A program made the translations under genes and the position numbers. Positions 26,636-33,304 of a stretch of DNA of 46,899 nt are shown here, in pieces. Each line of letters begins with the position of its first letter. The first letter of the stretch is position 1. Below the pieces are notes generated by a model that saw only the letters and a program-made list of their open reading frames with translations, did not search any database and was not told the origin of the DNA. The DNA is from JBCFBK01 sp038562555 (GTDB lineage: Bacteria; Bacteroidota; Bacteroidia; Bacteroidales; Prolixibacteraceae), in NCBI GenBank assembly GCA_038562555.1, contig JBCFBK010000047.1:1-46899 (forward strand). Direction: 5' to 3'.

Positions 26636-26687
26636 CAACCCAAGGATCAGCGAAGGAGCACCGATAGATCAGCGATAGATGGGGCTT
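26636..26687. repeat. Short array with an 11-bp period, sharing a 29-bp core with 39293-39321
   Basis: GGATCA, GGAGCA, AGATCA and AGATGG begin at 26644, 26655, 26666 and 26677, exactly 11 bp apart, each followed by a variant of GCGA or CCGA. The block 26636-26664 is identical over 29 bp to 39293-39321. It lies in the 340-bp non-coding interval between the terminator and the next promoter. Confidence 0.75.
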
Positions 26688-26754
26688 TGGGAAAAAACAA
26701 AACCCATTTTAGTAAAAAGTTCTGCAATGATGTAAAAGCCATGATATTAAACTA

Positions 26755-26786
26755 ATTGTAAATTTCAAACAGGTATATTAACTTTG
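26755..26786 (+). promoter_or_regulatory. Promoter of the lipoprotein/HTH/SecB-like genes
   Basis: ATTG (26755-26758) and TAACTTTG (26779-26786) are 20 bp apart, a one-mismatch fit to TTTG-N19-21-TAnnTTTG. The start codon at 26809 lies 23 bp downstream. It opens a new transcription unit after the terminator and the 11-bp-period repeat. Confidence 0.6.
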
Positions 26787-26808
26787 ATCTGAACAACCGG
26801 ATCAAAAC

Positions 26809-27519
26809 ATGAAAAAAACCATCCTCATTTTCCTGAGCATTGCCTTCGTCTTTACAGCATGTGAAAAAGATGATCCCGTTCCAATGCCGGAAGGGACTTT
26901 TATGGCGACCAGCATTACAGAAAATGCCCCCACCCGCGGCTTTACAAAGGACGGTGAAGTAATCAACCCCACAGCTATTAGCAAGATTCTAAACGATTAC
27001 GACAATTATATTCCGGAGTCCTGGAACCTGTCTTTTACTTCAGTAGACGTGCCGGACGGGCAGATTCGAATTCAGAATTCATTCGTCGAATATACTTTTA
27101 TGAATGAACTGCTTAAGTACGATTACACCAGAAACGATGACTTGTTGTTTCTTGAAATGCAGGACTCCATCACCATAACAGCAAGCTATTCGGATTATTA
27201 CATTCAGTTGTTCAATGCATTGAATATTTATCCACTTCCTGAATTCAGGGAGTATTATGTCCCCACACCAACAGGGTTCTACGCTGTTAGCAAGTACAAG
27301 GATAAACGCTATCTCAAAATCATTGATGAAAATACGCTCCGTATGCATTTCACCAGGCATTTATATGTGGTGAATTATACAAGCACTTATCAGACTTTCT
27401 GGATCTTGCCGGTCGAGTTGAATAATTATTTCAGGGAGACCGGGTATCCGGCCATCAAGGAAGATGACGCTGTACTGGTCAAGGAATTTGAGATTGAATA
27501 CCGAAAAGATGAAGAATAA
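26809..27519 (+). CDS. Hypothetical lipoprotein
   Basis: 236 aa, with lipoprotein signal MKKTILIFLSIAFVFTACEK (Cys18). I do not recognise a family. The mature part is rich in Tyr, Asn and Asp and predicted beta-strands: NDYDNYIPESWNLSFTSVDV, LYVVNYTSTYQTFWILPVEL. There are no further Cys pairs or catalytic-looking motifs. Its last 11 bases overlap the start of the HTH gene, so translation of the two may be coupled. It has its own near-consensus promoter. Whether it belongs functionally with the HTH and SecB-like genes is open. Confidence 0.6.
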   Translation: MKKTILIFLSIAFVFTACEKDDPVPMPEGTFMATSITENAPTRGFTKDGEVINPTAISKILNDYDNYIPESWNLSFTSVDVPDGQIRIQNSFVEYTFMNELLKYDYTRNDDLLFLEMQDSITITASYSDYYIQLFNALNIYPLPEFREYYVPTPTGFYAVSKYKDKRYLKIIDENTLRMHFTRHLYVVNYTSTYQTFWILPVELNNYFRETGYPAIKEDDAVLVKEFEIEYRKDEE

Positions 27520-27931
27520 AGCAGAAAAGTACAGCAGTAAATTATTGGCAAACGTTCTGGACGAGATTAGTCCGGCAGAACAGGAAAAAATTGACAAAAG
27601 AATGTTACTTGCCGCCAAAATTGACGATACAAGAATAGCCAGAGGCTTAAGCAGGAAACAGCTTGCCCATGCATTGGGCAAGCAACCTTCTGAAATTACC
27701 AAATGGCTAAGCGGTACCCATAATTTTACCTCCGACACTCTCTTTGATTTGGAGAGGGTACTAAAAACTACTTTCATCCGAGTTGAAAAAGAGCAACCTG
27801 TCGATAGAATAAGCTATCGTGCCTCAATTCAGATTATAGTAAAACCTGATAGTTCAGGCAATAGTAAATCAGCCGTATTACCGTTCGCAAAATATTCCAC
27901 TTCGGTAAAAACAAAGCAAGTATCCTGCTAA
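27509..27931 (+). CDS. XRE-type helix-turn-helix regulator, antitoxin-like
   Basis: 140 aa from 27509 (MKNKAEKYSSKLLANVLDEI); an in-frame ATG at 27464 would overlap the previous gene by 56 bp. The HTH lies around residues 35-90: RIARGLSRKQLAHALGKQPS, EITKWLSGTHNFTSDTLFDLE. The N-terminal helix MLLAAKIDDTRIARG and overall layout resemble HigA-type antitoxins of Bacteroidota. It lies 11 bp upstream of a SecB-like gene, the order seen in toxin-antitoxin-chaperone modules, but no toxin gene adjoins. The C-terminal tail (residues 100-140) is low in structure, as expected of a chaperone-addiction segment. Confidence 0.78.
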   Translation: MKNKAEKYSSKLLANVLDEISPAEQEKIDKRMLLAAKIDDTRIARGLSRKQLAHALGKQPSEITKWLSGTHNFTSDTLFDLERVLKTTFIRVEKEQPVDRISYRASIQIIVKPDSSGNSKSAVLPFAKYSTSVKTKQVSC

Positions 27932-27942
27932 AAAATTACGAT

Positions 27943-28362
27943 ATGACCCAGGAAGTGAAATTTCAGATAAAAAACATAGAATTACTCGATTTCGCTCTAA
28001 AGCAACCCGATCTACCATTAAGTGAGGAGACTAAATATAAATTCAATATCAATATTGAGCAAAAATTTAATGAATCTGAAGACCTTGTCGCCGTTACAAC
28101 GACAATTAATATAATTAGGGAAGCGGATCAGCAAATGCAGGGTGTTATCTCAGCAAATTGCATCTACCAGGTTGAGAATTTAAACCAATATGCCAATGAA
28201 AAAACAAAAACAATTCAGCTTCCTGCCCAATTCAATACAACATTAATTTCTATTTCGCTTTCCACCACCCGAGGCATCATGTTCTCACAATTCAGGGGGA
28301 CATTTTTACACAATGCCATTCTGCCCATTATAAACCCCACAGATTTCACGAAGGAAATTTGA
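27943..28362 (+). CDS. SecB-like chaperone
   Basis: 139 aa. MTQEVKFQIKNIELLDFALKQP begins the protein, followed by beta-strands (YKFNINIEQKF; LVAVTTTINIIRE; GVISANCIYQVENLN). The C-terminal part LISISLSTTRGIMFSQFRGT followed by LPIINPTDF follows the SecB pattern of a helix with an arginine/glycine turn and then a hydrophobic Pro-rich strand. Low overall identity to housekeeping SecB is expected for the diverged SecB-like proteins tied to antitoxins. It follows the HTH gene by 11 bp. Its role would be to hold the partner antitoxin in a folded state (family knowledge); direct evidence here is limited to the pattern and context. Confidence 0.65.
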   Translation: MTQEVKFQIKNIELLDFALKQPDLPLSEETKYKFNINIEQKFNESEDLVAVTTTINIIREADQQMQGVISANCIYQVENLNQYANEKTKTIQLPAQFNTTLISISLSTTRGIMFSQFRGTFLHNAILPIINPTDFTKEI

Positions 28363-28603
28363 AAATCTACCGAATATAAAAGGTCAATGAAAAACGATAC
28401 ATTCCCATATTCCGGGGACTTTTTTACAAATTGAAAGTTGAATTTTCCATCACGTACCCCATTTAAGTCAACACCCAGCAAAATTTCTCCTCATCGGCTT
28501 GCCGTATTTTACATTGCGGTGCTTGTCGTCACCGGCTTATCCTGGCAAAGATTCAGTCATCCGGGAAGAGGGGCCGGAGGTGATTGAGTCGGAGAAAAAA
28601 AAA
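28363..28603. other. Non-coding interval after the SecB-like gene
   Basis: About 240 bp with no convincing gene. A fragment near 28480-28600 reads without stops for a short distance in one frame but has no recognisable similarity, codon pattern or start. The recognisable content begins at the promoter at 28604. Confidence 0.4.
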
Positions 28604-28635
28604 TTTGCGAAACCGAATAGTTGCGCTTATATTTG
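28604..28635 (+). promoter_or_regulatory. Consensus Bacteroidota promoter of the DHFR-like/ArsR/AHSA1 operon
   Basis: TTTG (28604-28607), 20 bp, then TATATTTG (28628-28635) match TTTG-N19-21-TAnnTTTG exactly. The coding start at 28672 is 36 bp downstream. Confidence 0.85.
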
Positions 28636-28647
28636 CAACTAATTGGT
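28612..28647. promoter_or_regulatory. Candidate ArsR-type operator overlapping the promoter
   Basis: Inverted repeat with 13-bp arms, 28612-28624 and 28635-28647, 11 of 13 pairs matching; the inner TAGTTGC...GCAACTA is perfect. It covers the -7 box, so binding would exclude RNA polymerase. The ArsR-family regulator in the same operon (29240-29563) is the natural candidate, giving autorepression (inference). Confidence 0.6.
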
Positions 28648-28671
28648 TTCACAACTTAAAGCGAAGAGAGC

Positions 28672-29238
28672 ATGAGAAAACTAAAATTACAAGTGCAAAT
28701 GACCATTGATGGTTTCATTTCAGGACCAAACGGAGAAATGGATTGGATGACCTTTGACTGGTCTGACGACATTAAAAAATATGTTGACGATATTACTCAG
28801 CCTGTCGATTTGATTTTGCTTGGCAAAAACCTGGCAACAGGCTTTATTCCGCATTGGGCCGCTGTTGCCAAAGACAACGACAACCCTGAAAAAGAGGCAG
28901 GGATCAAGTATTCTGAGACACCCAAAATCGTATTCAGCAAAACCCTGACTCAATCGGAATGGGACAACACTGAGGTTGAAAACGGAGATTTCACCGGGAA
29001 AATCAAAGCCCTTAAACAGCAGCCAGGCAATGATATGATCGCTTATGGCGGCGGTCAGTTCGTTTCCTCTTTGATCAGGGAGAAACTCATCGATGAGCTG
29101 CACTTATTTGTAAACCCTGCGATCCTTGGCAAAGGAATGCCTATTTTTCAGGAAGTCGAAGAAACGCAAAAACTCAGGCTCATTTCATCAAAGCAGTTTG
29201 AATGTGGTATCATTGTTCTGGTTTATAAACCTGTTTAA
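28672..29238 (+). CDS. Dihydrofolate reductase-fold protein (RibD C-terminal family)
   Basis: 188 aa. MRKLKLQVQMTIDGFISGPN is the standard start, followed by DWMTFDWSDDIKKYVDDITQ, LILLGKNLATGFIPHW, MIAYGGGQFVSSLIREKLID and LFVNPAILGKGMPIF. The fold is that of NADPH-dependent reductases but true folate activity is not expected. The next gene starts one base after its stop codon (TAAAATG), indicating translational coupling. Together with an ArsR regulator and an AHSA1 protein it forms a small operon type that recurs in Bacteroidota, whose role is not defined. Confidence 0.88.
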   Translation: MRKLKLQVQMTIDGFISGPNGEMDWMTFDWSDDIKKYVDDITQPVDLILLGKNLATGFIPHWAAVAKDNDNPEKEAGIKYSETPKIVFSKTLTQSEWDNTEVENGDFTGKIKALKQQPGNDMIAYGGGQFVSSLIREKLIDELHLFVNPAILGKGMPIFQEVEETQKLRLISSKQFECGIIVLVYKPV

Positions 29239-29239
29239 A

Positions 29240-29563
29240 ATGCGCAGAGATATCTTTCAAGCCATAGCAGATCCGACAAGGCGGGCAATTCTGACGTTAA
29301 TTGCCTTGCAGGCAATGACTCCCAACGCCATTGCAGAACATTTTGATACCACCCGCCAGGCGGTATCCAAGCACCTGCGTATTTTAACCGAATGTGAATT
29401 GATTAAACAAGAGCAGAAGGGACGTGAAATATACTATCAACTTGAAATTGATAAGATGAAAGAAGTTGACAAATGGATAGCGCAATTCAGAAAAATATGG
29501 GAGGCCCGCTTCAACCAGTTAGACAATTTACTATTAACAATTAAAACCGGGGAGGAAAAATGA
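29240..29563 (+). CDS. ArsR-family winged-helix repressor
   Basis: 107 aa from 29240 (MRRDIFQAIADPTRRAILTL); an in-frame ATG at 29126 lies inside the preceding gene. The winged helix is clear: AMTPNAIAEHFDTTRQAVSK followed by HLRILTECELIKQEQKGREI. No Cys-rich metal site (CxC) is present, so it is not an arsenic or metal sensor of the classic kind. It belongs to the group found next to AHSA1/SRPBCC proteins. It overlaps the next gene by 4 bp (ATGA) and probably represses its own operon at 28612-28647. Confidence 0.9.
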   Translation: MRRDIFQAIADPTRRAILTLIALQAMTPNAIAEHFDTTRQAVSKHLRILTECELIKQEQKGREIYYQLEIDKMKEVDKWIAQFRKIWEARFNQLDNLLLTIKTGEEK

Positions 29564-30069
29564 AAACAAACCTGCGATTTGACTTCATCGTTGATAAAGC
29601 GAATAACCAATTGACCCTGAAACGGGAATTCTTAGCGCACAGGCAATTGGTGTGGGACTGTTACACAAAAAGTGAGTTGCTTGACCGGTGGTTTGCACCA
29701 AAACCGCTGACTACCAAAACAAAATCGATGGACTTCCGGGAAGGAGGGCACTGGCATTATGCGATGGTCGACCCCAACGGAGCGGAATATTGGGGCTATA
29801 CGGAATACGTAACCATAAAGCCGATCGATTACTATACCGCACTCGATGCATTCAGCAATGAAAAGGGTGAACTAAACAAAGAGCTCCCCCGCGCAAAATG
29901 GAAAGTTGAATTTACGGACCTGGGCGAAAGAACCCTTAATCAAACAGTTGTACAGTACAATTCACTTTCTGACCTCGAAACAGTGATTCAAATGGGAATG
30001 GAGGAAGGAATGAAATTAACGCTTGAAAAACTTGACGAGCTCCTGGCAAACCTGGTACAGCGGCAATAA
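29560..30069 (+). CDS. SRPBCC/AHSA1-family protein
   Basis: 169 aa. The Bet v1-like START fold is shown by LTLKREFLAHRQLVWDCYTK, LLDRWFAPKPLTTKTKSMDF, REGGHWHYAMVDPNGAEYWG, and the C-terminal helix VIQMGMEEGMKLTLEKLDEL. This branch (named after the activator of Hsp90 ATPase homology) has a hydrophobic ligand cavity and usually travels with ArsR regulators in bacteria; it is not expected to act on Hsp90 here. The 4-bp overlap with the regulator gene suggests co-translation. The natural ligand is unknown. Confidence 0.9.
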   Translation: MKTNLRFDFIVDKANNQLTLKREFLAHRQLVWDCYTKSELLDRWFAPKPLTTKTKSMDFREGGHWHYAMVDPNGAEYWGYTEYVTIKPIDYYTALDAFSNEKGELNKELPRAKWKVEFTDLGERTLNQTVVQYNSLSDLETVIQMGMEEGMKLTLEKLDELLANLVQRQ

Positions 30070-30138
30070 ATAAAACCCGGCAGAATCACGAATGTTGAAT
30101 ACCGAAAGAATGTGCCATGATTCTACCCGAAATAGCGT

Positions 30139-30173
30139 ATTATAGAAAATGTTAGAAATTTTCTATAATTTTG
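30139..30173. promoter_or_regulatory. Operator-like inverted repeat and possible -7 box of the MNT/HEPN pair
   Basis: ATTATAGAAAAT (30139-30150) and ATTTTCTATAAT (30158-30169) are perfect 12-bp arms with a 7-nt spacer. TAATTTTG (30166-30173) fits TAnnTTTG and overlaps the right arm. It ends only 4 bp before the ATG at 30178, so the transcript could be nearly leaderless. No TTTG is found at -33. Confidence 0.6.
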
Positions 30174-30177
30174 TTAC

Positions 30178-30471
30178 ATGAAGTTGGATTCAAGGAAAAT
30201 AACGATCATAAAAACGTATTTCAAAGACCGCCCGGTCTTGAGAGCGTATGTCTTTGGTTCTTATGCACGTAATGAGGCAGATAGCCAAAGTGACCTCGAT
30301 ATCCTTGTCGACCTGGATTATTCTCAGCGGATTGGTTTGCAGTTTATCCAGATGAAGATTGATCTGGAACAACTTTTGAACACCAAAGTGGATCTCGTTT
30401 CTTCCAATGGTCTGTCAAAATACATGAAGCCAGCGATCGATCATGAGAAAAAACTGATTTATGCGAAGTAA
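30178..30471 (+). CDS. mntA: MNT-type nucleotidyltransferase antitoxin
   Basis: 97 aa. The minimal nucleotidyltransferase motif GSYARNEADSQSDLDILVD has Gly27, Ser28 and the metal-binding Asp39 and Asp41. In the MntA/HepT system the MNT protein adds AMP to a tyrosine near the HEPN active site and so neutralises the RNase. It overlaps the HEPN gene by 11 bp and precedes it, the usual order. The gene symbol follows the general name for the family, not a demonstrated orthologue. Confidence 0.85.
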   Translation: MKLDSRKITIIKTYFKDRPVLRAYVFGSYARNEADSQSDLDILVDLDYSQRIGLQFIQMKIDLEQLLNTKVDLVSSNGLSKYMKPAIDHEKKLIYAK

Positions 30472-30808
30472 TTTGGGCGACAAAGCCAGACTCAGACATA
30501 TCTATGACGCCATTCTTGAAATAGAAACCTACCTCATCGATAAAGATTTTCCCGATTTTATGGGAAATTCAATGATGAGATTCGCTTGTATCAAACAGAT
30601 GGAAATCATTGGAGAAGCAAGCAATCACGTTTCTGAAGAAATAAAATCGAAATTTTCTGAAATTGAGTGGGCTCAGATCGTCGGGATGAGAAATGTTTTC
30701 GTGCACGAATATTTCGGGGTGGATGTGTTTGTCGTGTGGGAGATTATCAGAAATGATTTGCCCGACTTAAAGAATAAAATTAAGGAGATCCTTGATTCAA
30801 TTGAATAG
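30461..30808 (+). CDS. hepT: HEPN-domain toxin (HepT-like)
   Basis: 115 aa, all helical. The RNase motif R-x4-H-x-Y is seen as RNVFVHEY (Arg77, His82, Tyr84), near MRFACIKQMEIIGEASNHVS. Tyr84 is the position at which the paired MNT protein is known to attach AMP. The pair forms a type VII toxin-antitoxin system in current usage. It starts inside the last codons of the MNT gene and ends just before a terminator. Confidence 0.88.
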   Translation: MRSNLGDKARLRHIYDAILEIETYLIDKDFPDFMGNSMMRFACIKQMEIIGEASNHVSEEIKSKFSEIEWAQIVGMRNVFVHEYFGVDVFVVWEIIRNDLPDLKNKIKEILDSIE

Positions 30809-30816
30809 GCTATCAT

Positions 30817-30844
30817 AAAAAAGGCCGGCCCAAACGGACCGGCC
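30817..30844 (-). terminator. Terminator of the minus-strand third SusC/SusD operon
   Basis: GGCCGG (30823-30828) pairs with CCGGCC (30839-30844) across 10 nt. In the minus direction the stem is followed by TTTTTT (30817-30822 complement), a standard intrinsic terminator. It ends the DUF4998 gene that stops at 30897. In the plus direction it may also block the HEPN transcript. Confidence 0.75.
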
Positions 30845-30896
30845 AGGGTTCCTCCCCCCGGCAAGATGTGACCACCCTGCCATTATGCTGTCACCA

Positions 30897-32030
30897 TTAT
30901 TCAGCGCTGGTGAACTGCTCGCGCCAGTATGCGCCGACCTCGGCGAGGGCTGTGAACTGCCCGTTTTTGTAATCGGATTTCACGATCAGTTCAAAATGGC
31001 GGCACTGAACATCGACACTCAGATCAATAAACTGTTCATCGGTGCTATTCTCCAGCGTGTATTCGCCCACCGTGCTCCATTCCTCTCCGTCGGTGCTGAT
31101 CCTCATCTCGACGACCTTGGCCGCACCATCAAGCGGCGTGCGCTGGATAAAGGTGAATCCCGACACGGTCTGAACCTGCCCCATATCCACCCGCATGCTG
31201 TGCGGGTACGAAGTTGTTTTATTCATGTGCCAGACGGTGTTTGTCTTACCATCGATCGCATTCTTTGGAGGACGTACATTGCCCGTATCATAATCGGTAC
31301 CTGAAGCCACCCAGCCGGATTTGCCGTAAGCCGTCGCCACGCCTTTTACCGTTGCTGTTTTAAAGGTGGTATAAAAGGTGTCGATCGCCGTTTCTTCGGG
31401 CAGGTACAAGGTACGATACTGAAACGACGAACCTTTCAGATAATCGGGCAATACCGTTGAAGATTCACCGGACGGAATATACAGCGAATAAACCTCATTG
31501 GAAGCGCCTGTATAAATCAACTCGGAACCGAGTGCCGTTTCATCGGCCGTTCCCCAGGTAACGTCGACTCGGGTGTTGTCCGTTTCATTCACATAAGCCC
31601 CTTTCACCGGCGTATCGAGCAATGAGTTCAGGTAATTTTCGCCATACACGCTGCCTACGGCGTTCACCGCAACCGACGAGTTACTCTCATCATCGAAGGT
31701 GAAAATGTCGAATGAATACGACCCCTCATTCAGTCCCGTCAACTCCGCCGTAATCGTATCCGTTTGATATACCCGCTGAATGGGCATTCCGAGTGAATCG
31801 GTCCGATTATTCCACAGAATAACGACTTTCGTAGCTGTAGGATCGGAGATCAGGAAGTTCAGTTTCAGGCGGTTCTTTCCCGGCAGGATTTTTACCGAGT
31901 CGGCCGTTCCCACGTAGATGATTTCTCCGTCGCGGATAAATTCCCTGTACGTATCATCCATGCCGTCGCAGCCCCACAAGAAGGGAAGAGCCAAAACGAG
32001 GCAGTAAATTATTGGTTTCATGTCAGTCAT
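30897..32030 (-). CDS. DUF4998-family lipoprotein with C-terminal discoidin-like domain
   Basis: 377 aa from 32030; Met4 (32021) would give the conventional lipoprotein start MKPIIYCLVLALPFLWGCDG. Residues about 25-220 fit DUF4998 (MDDTYREFIRDGEIIYVGTA; VVILWNNRTDS; GSYSFDIFTFDDESNSS), a fibronectin-like region. The last 130 residues look like an F5/8 type C (discoidin) carbohydrate-binding domain: NAIDGKTNTVWHMNKTTSYP, HSMRVDMGQVQTVSGFTFIQR. It is the last gene of the minus-strand locus and would be a surface glycan-binding lipoprotein working with the SusC/SusD pair. Confidence 0.82.
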   Translation of the reverse strand: MTDMKPIIYCLVLALPFLWGCDGMDDTYREFIRDGEIIYVGTADSVKILPGKNRLKLNFLISDPTATKVVILWNNRTDSLGMPIQRVYQTDTITAELTGLNEGSYSFDIFTFDDESNSSVAVNAVGSVYGENYLNSLLDTPVKGAYVNETDNTRVDVTWGTADETALGSELIYTGASNEVYSLYIPSGESSTVLPDYLKGSSFQYRTLYLPEETAIDTFYTTFKTATVKGVATAYGKSGWVASGTDYDTGNVRPPKNAIDGKTNTVWHMNKTTSYPHSMRVDMGQVQTVSGFTFIQRTPLDGAAKVVEMRISTDGEEWSTVGEYTLENSTDEQFIDLSVDVQCRHFELIVKSDYKNGQFTALAEVGAYWREQFTSAE

Positions 32031-32036
32031 TTTTAG

Positions 32037-33239
32037 TTATTGGTTTGATTCCGATTCCCCGCCTCCCCAGAATGTCAGTTCGGCGATATACATATGATCC
32101 AGGGCTCCCCACACTTTATTGATCTTGAACCTGAGGTACCTGACAGGCGGGATCCCTGCGGGGAAGTCGAAGTCTTCGCCATCGACCACCGCAAACTGTT
32201 TATCTTCCGAAGTAACAGTTCCCTCGGGCTGTCCTGACGGCTTTACCGACTCACAGGTCGTGAGCAGGGTCCAGTTCTCCCAGCCGCCATCGGTATCCGG
32301 GTTGTTGCTTCCCCAAACCTCGTATACCCTGGGGTCTCCGCCCGTATAAGGGCCGTCGGTGCCACCGTCGCGGTGATGTAATTTGAACCGGCTGAGGGTC
32401 GTTGTCACGCCCATATCGAAGGTAAACCACTGGGGCAACCCGCTGCCGGGTTTTGAATGAAAGATGCTGGTGCCGGCATTACCCGTTTTTTCATCCCAGA
32501 GGTATTCCACTTTACTGCTCACGTGACCATCGTAGGTATCGGAAGGAAGCTGGATCGTTTTGAACTTTGTTTTGTCGAGCTGATATTCATAAACCGGCGT
32601 CAGATCGGCAAACAAGGTATCGGAGCAATTACTCCACCGGTCACGCACAAAGACACCGAAAGTCCGGCTTACCGGTTCGAAGCCCCTGACAGCGAAAGTG
32701 CCTTCTTTCCGCTTCGTGTAATAAGCGTCGGCCTGCACCAGGTCGCCGATGGTATCGGTGGCCAGCACGGTAAGCACCACATTGGCTTCCGCTTCATTTT
32801 CGAAAGAAACCCGCACGCCGCCGAAAGTCTCTTCCATGGTGAGCGATTCAAACACCTTCATAACCGGCGGCGTCAGCGGCTTTACGGTAACCGTTACCGG
32901 CTGTGAAACTTTTTCGCCGCGACTCACCGCATACAGGCTAACCCCGTAGCTGATCGTATCGGAAAAGCCATCCAGCAGCAAATAATTCTGATAATAGGAG
33001 GATTTGACCTCCCGCTGCACATGCTGCGAAATTGTATAAACCGCTTTCACATAAAGCAGATTCTTATCGTTGGGTAAGGTATACGTTAACCTTGCCCCGC
33101 CTGCCAGGTTTTCAACCTGCACATTGCTGACCGGCGAAGGCGCCTCATCCGTGTTCACCGGCGTCATTTCCTCTTCGCTGCAGGCACACATCAACACGCC
33201 TGCCAGCAAAGCCATAAACACATCTATCTTCATTTGCAT
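32037..33239 (-). CDS. DUF4959/DUF5000/DUF5126-type surface lipoprotein
   Basis: About 400 aa from 33239; the longest frame starts at 33311 but its extra N-terminus is not signal-like. MQMKIDVFMALLAGVLMCACS is a lipoprotein signal. Next is a DUF4959-like fibronectin fold (PSPVSNVQVENLAGGARLTY), a middle DUF5126-like part (VRVSFENEAEANVVLTVLAT), and a C-terminal DUF5000/discoidin-type domain (WFTFDMGVTTTLSRFKLHHR; YEVWGSNNPDTDGGWENWTL). It is separated from the DUF4998 gene by about 6 bp and from the SusD gene by 65 bp. It probably binds glycan at the cell surface next to SusC/SusD. Confidence 0.82.
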   Translation of the reverse strand: MQMKIDVFMALLAGVLMCACSEEEMTPVNTDEAPSPVSNVQVENLAGGARLTYTLPNDKNLLYVKAVYTISQHVQREVKSSYYQNYLLLDGFSDTISYGVSLYAVSRGEKVSQPVTVTVKPLTPPVMKVFESLTMEETFGGVRVSFENEAEANVVLTVLATDTIGDLVQADAYYTKRKEGTFAVRGFEPVSRTFGVFVRDRWSNCSDTLFADLTPVYEYQLDKTKFKTIQLPSDTYDGHVSSKVEYLWDEKTGNAGTSIFHSKPGSGLPQWFTFDMGVTTTLSRFKLHHRDGGTDGPYTGGDPRVYEVWGSNNPDTDGGWENWTLLTTCESVKPSGQPEGTVTSEDKQFAVVDGEDFDFPAGIPPVRYLRFKINKVWGALDHMYIAELTFWGGGESESNQ

Positions 33240-33304
33240 ATTTTTAAACATAACTATTTTCATCATTTGTCTTACGACTAAATACTTACGACTTACGACT
33301 ATCC

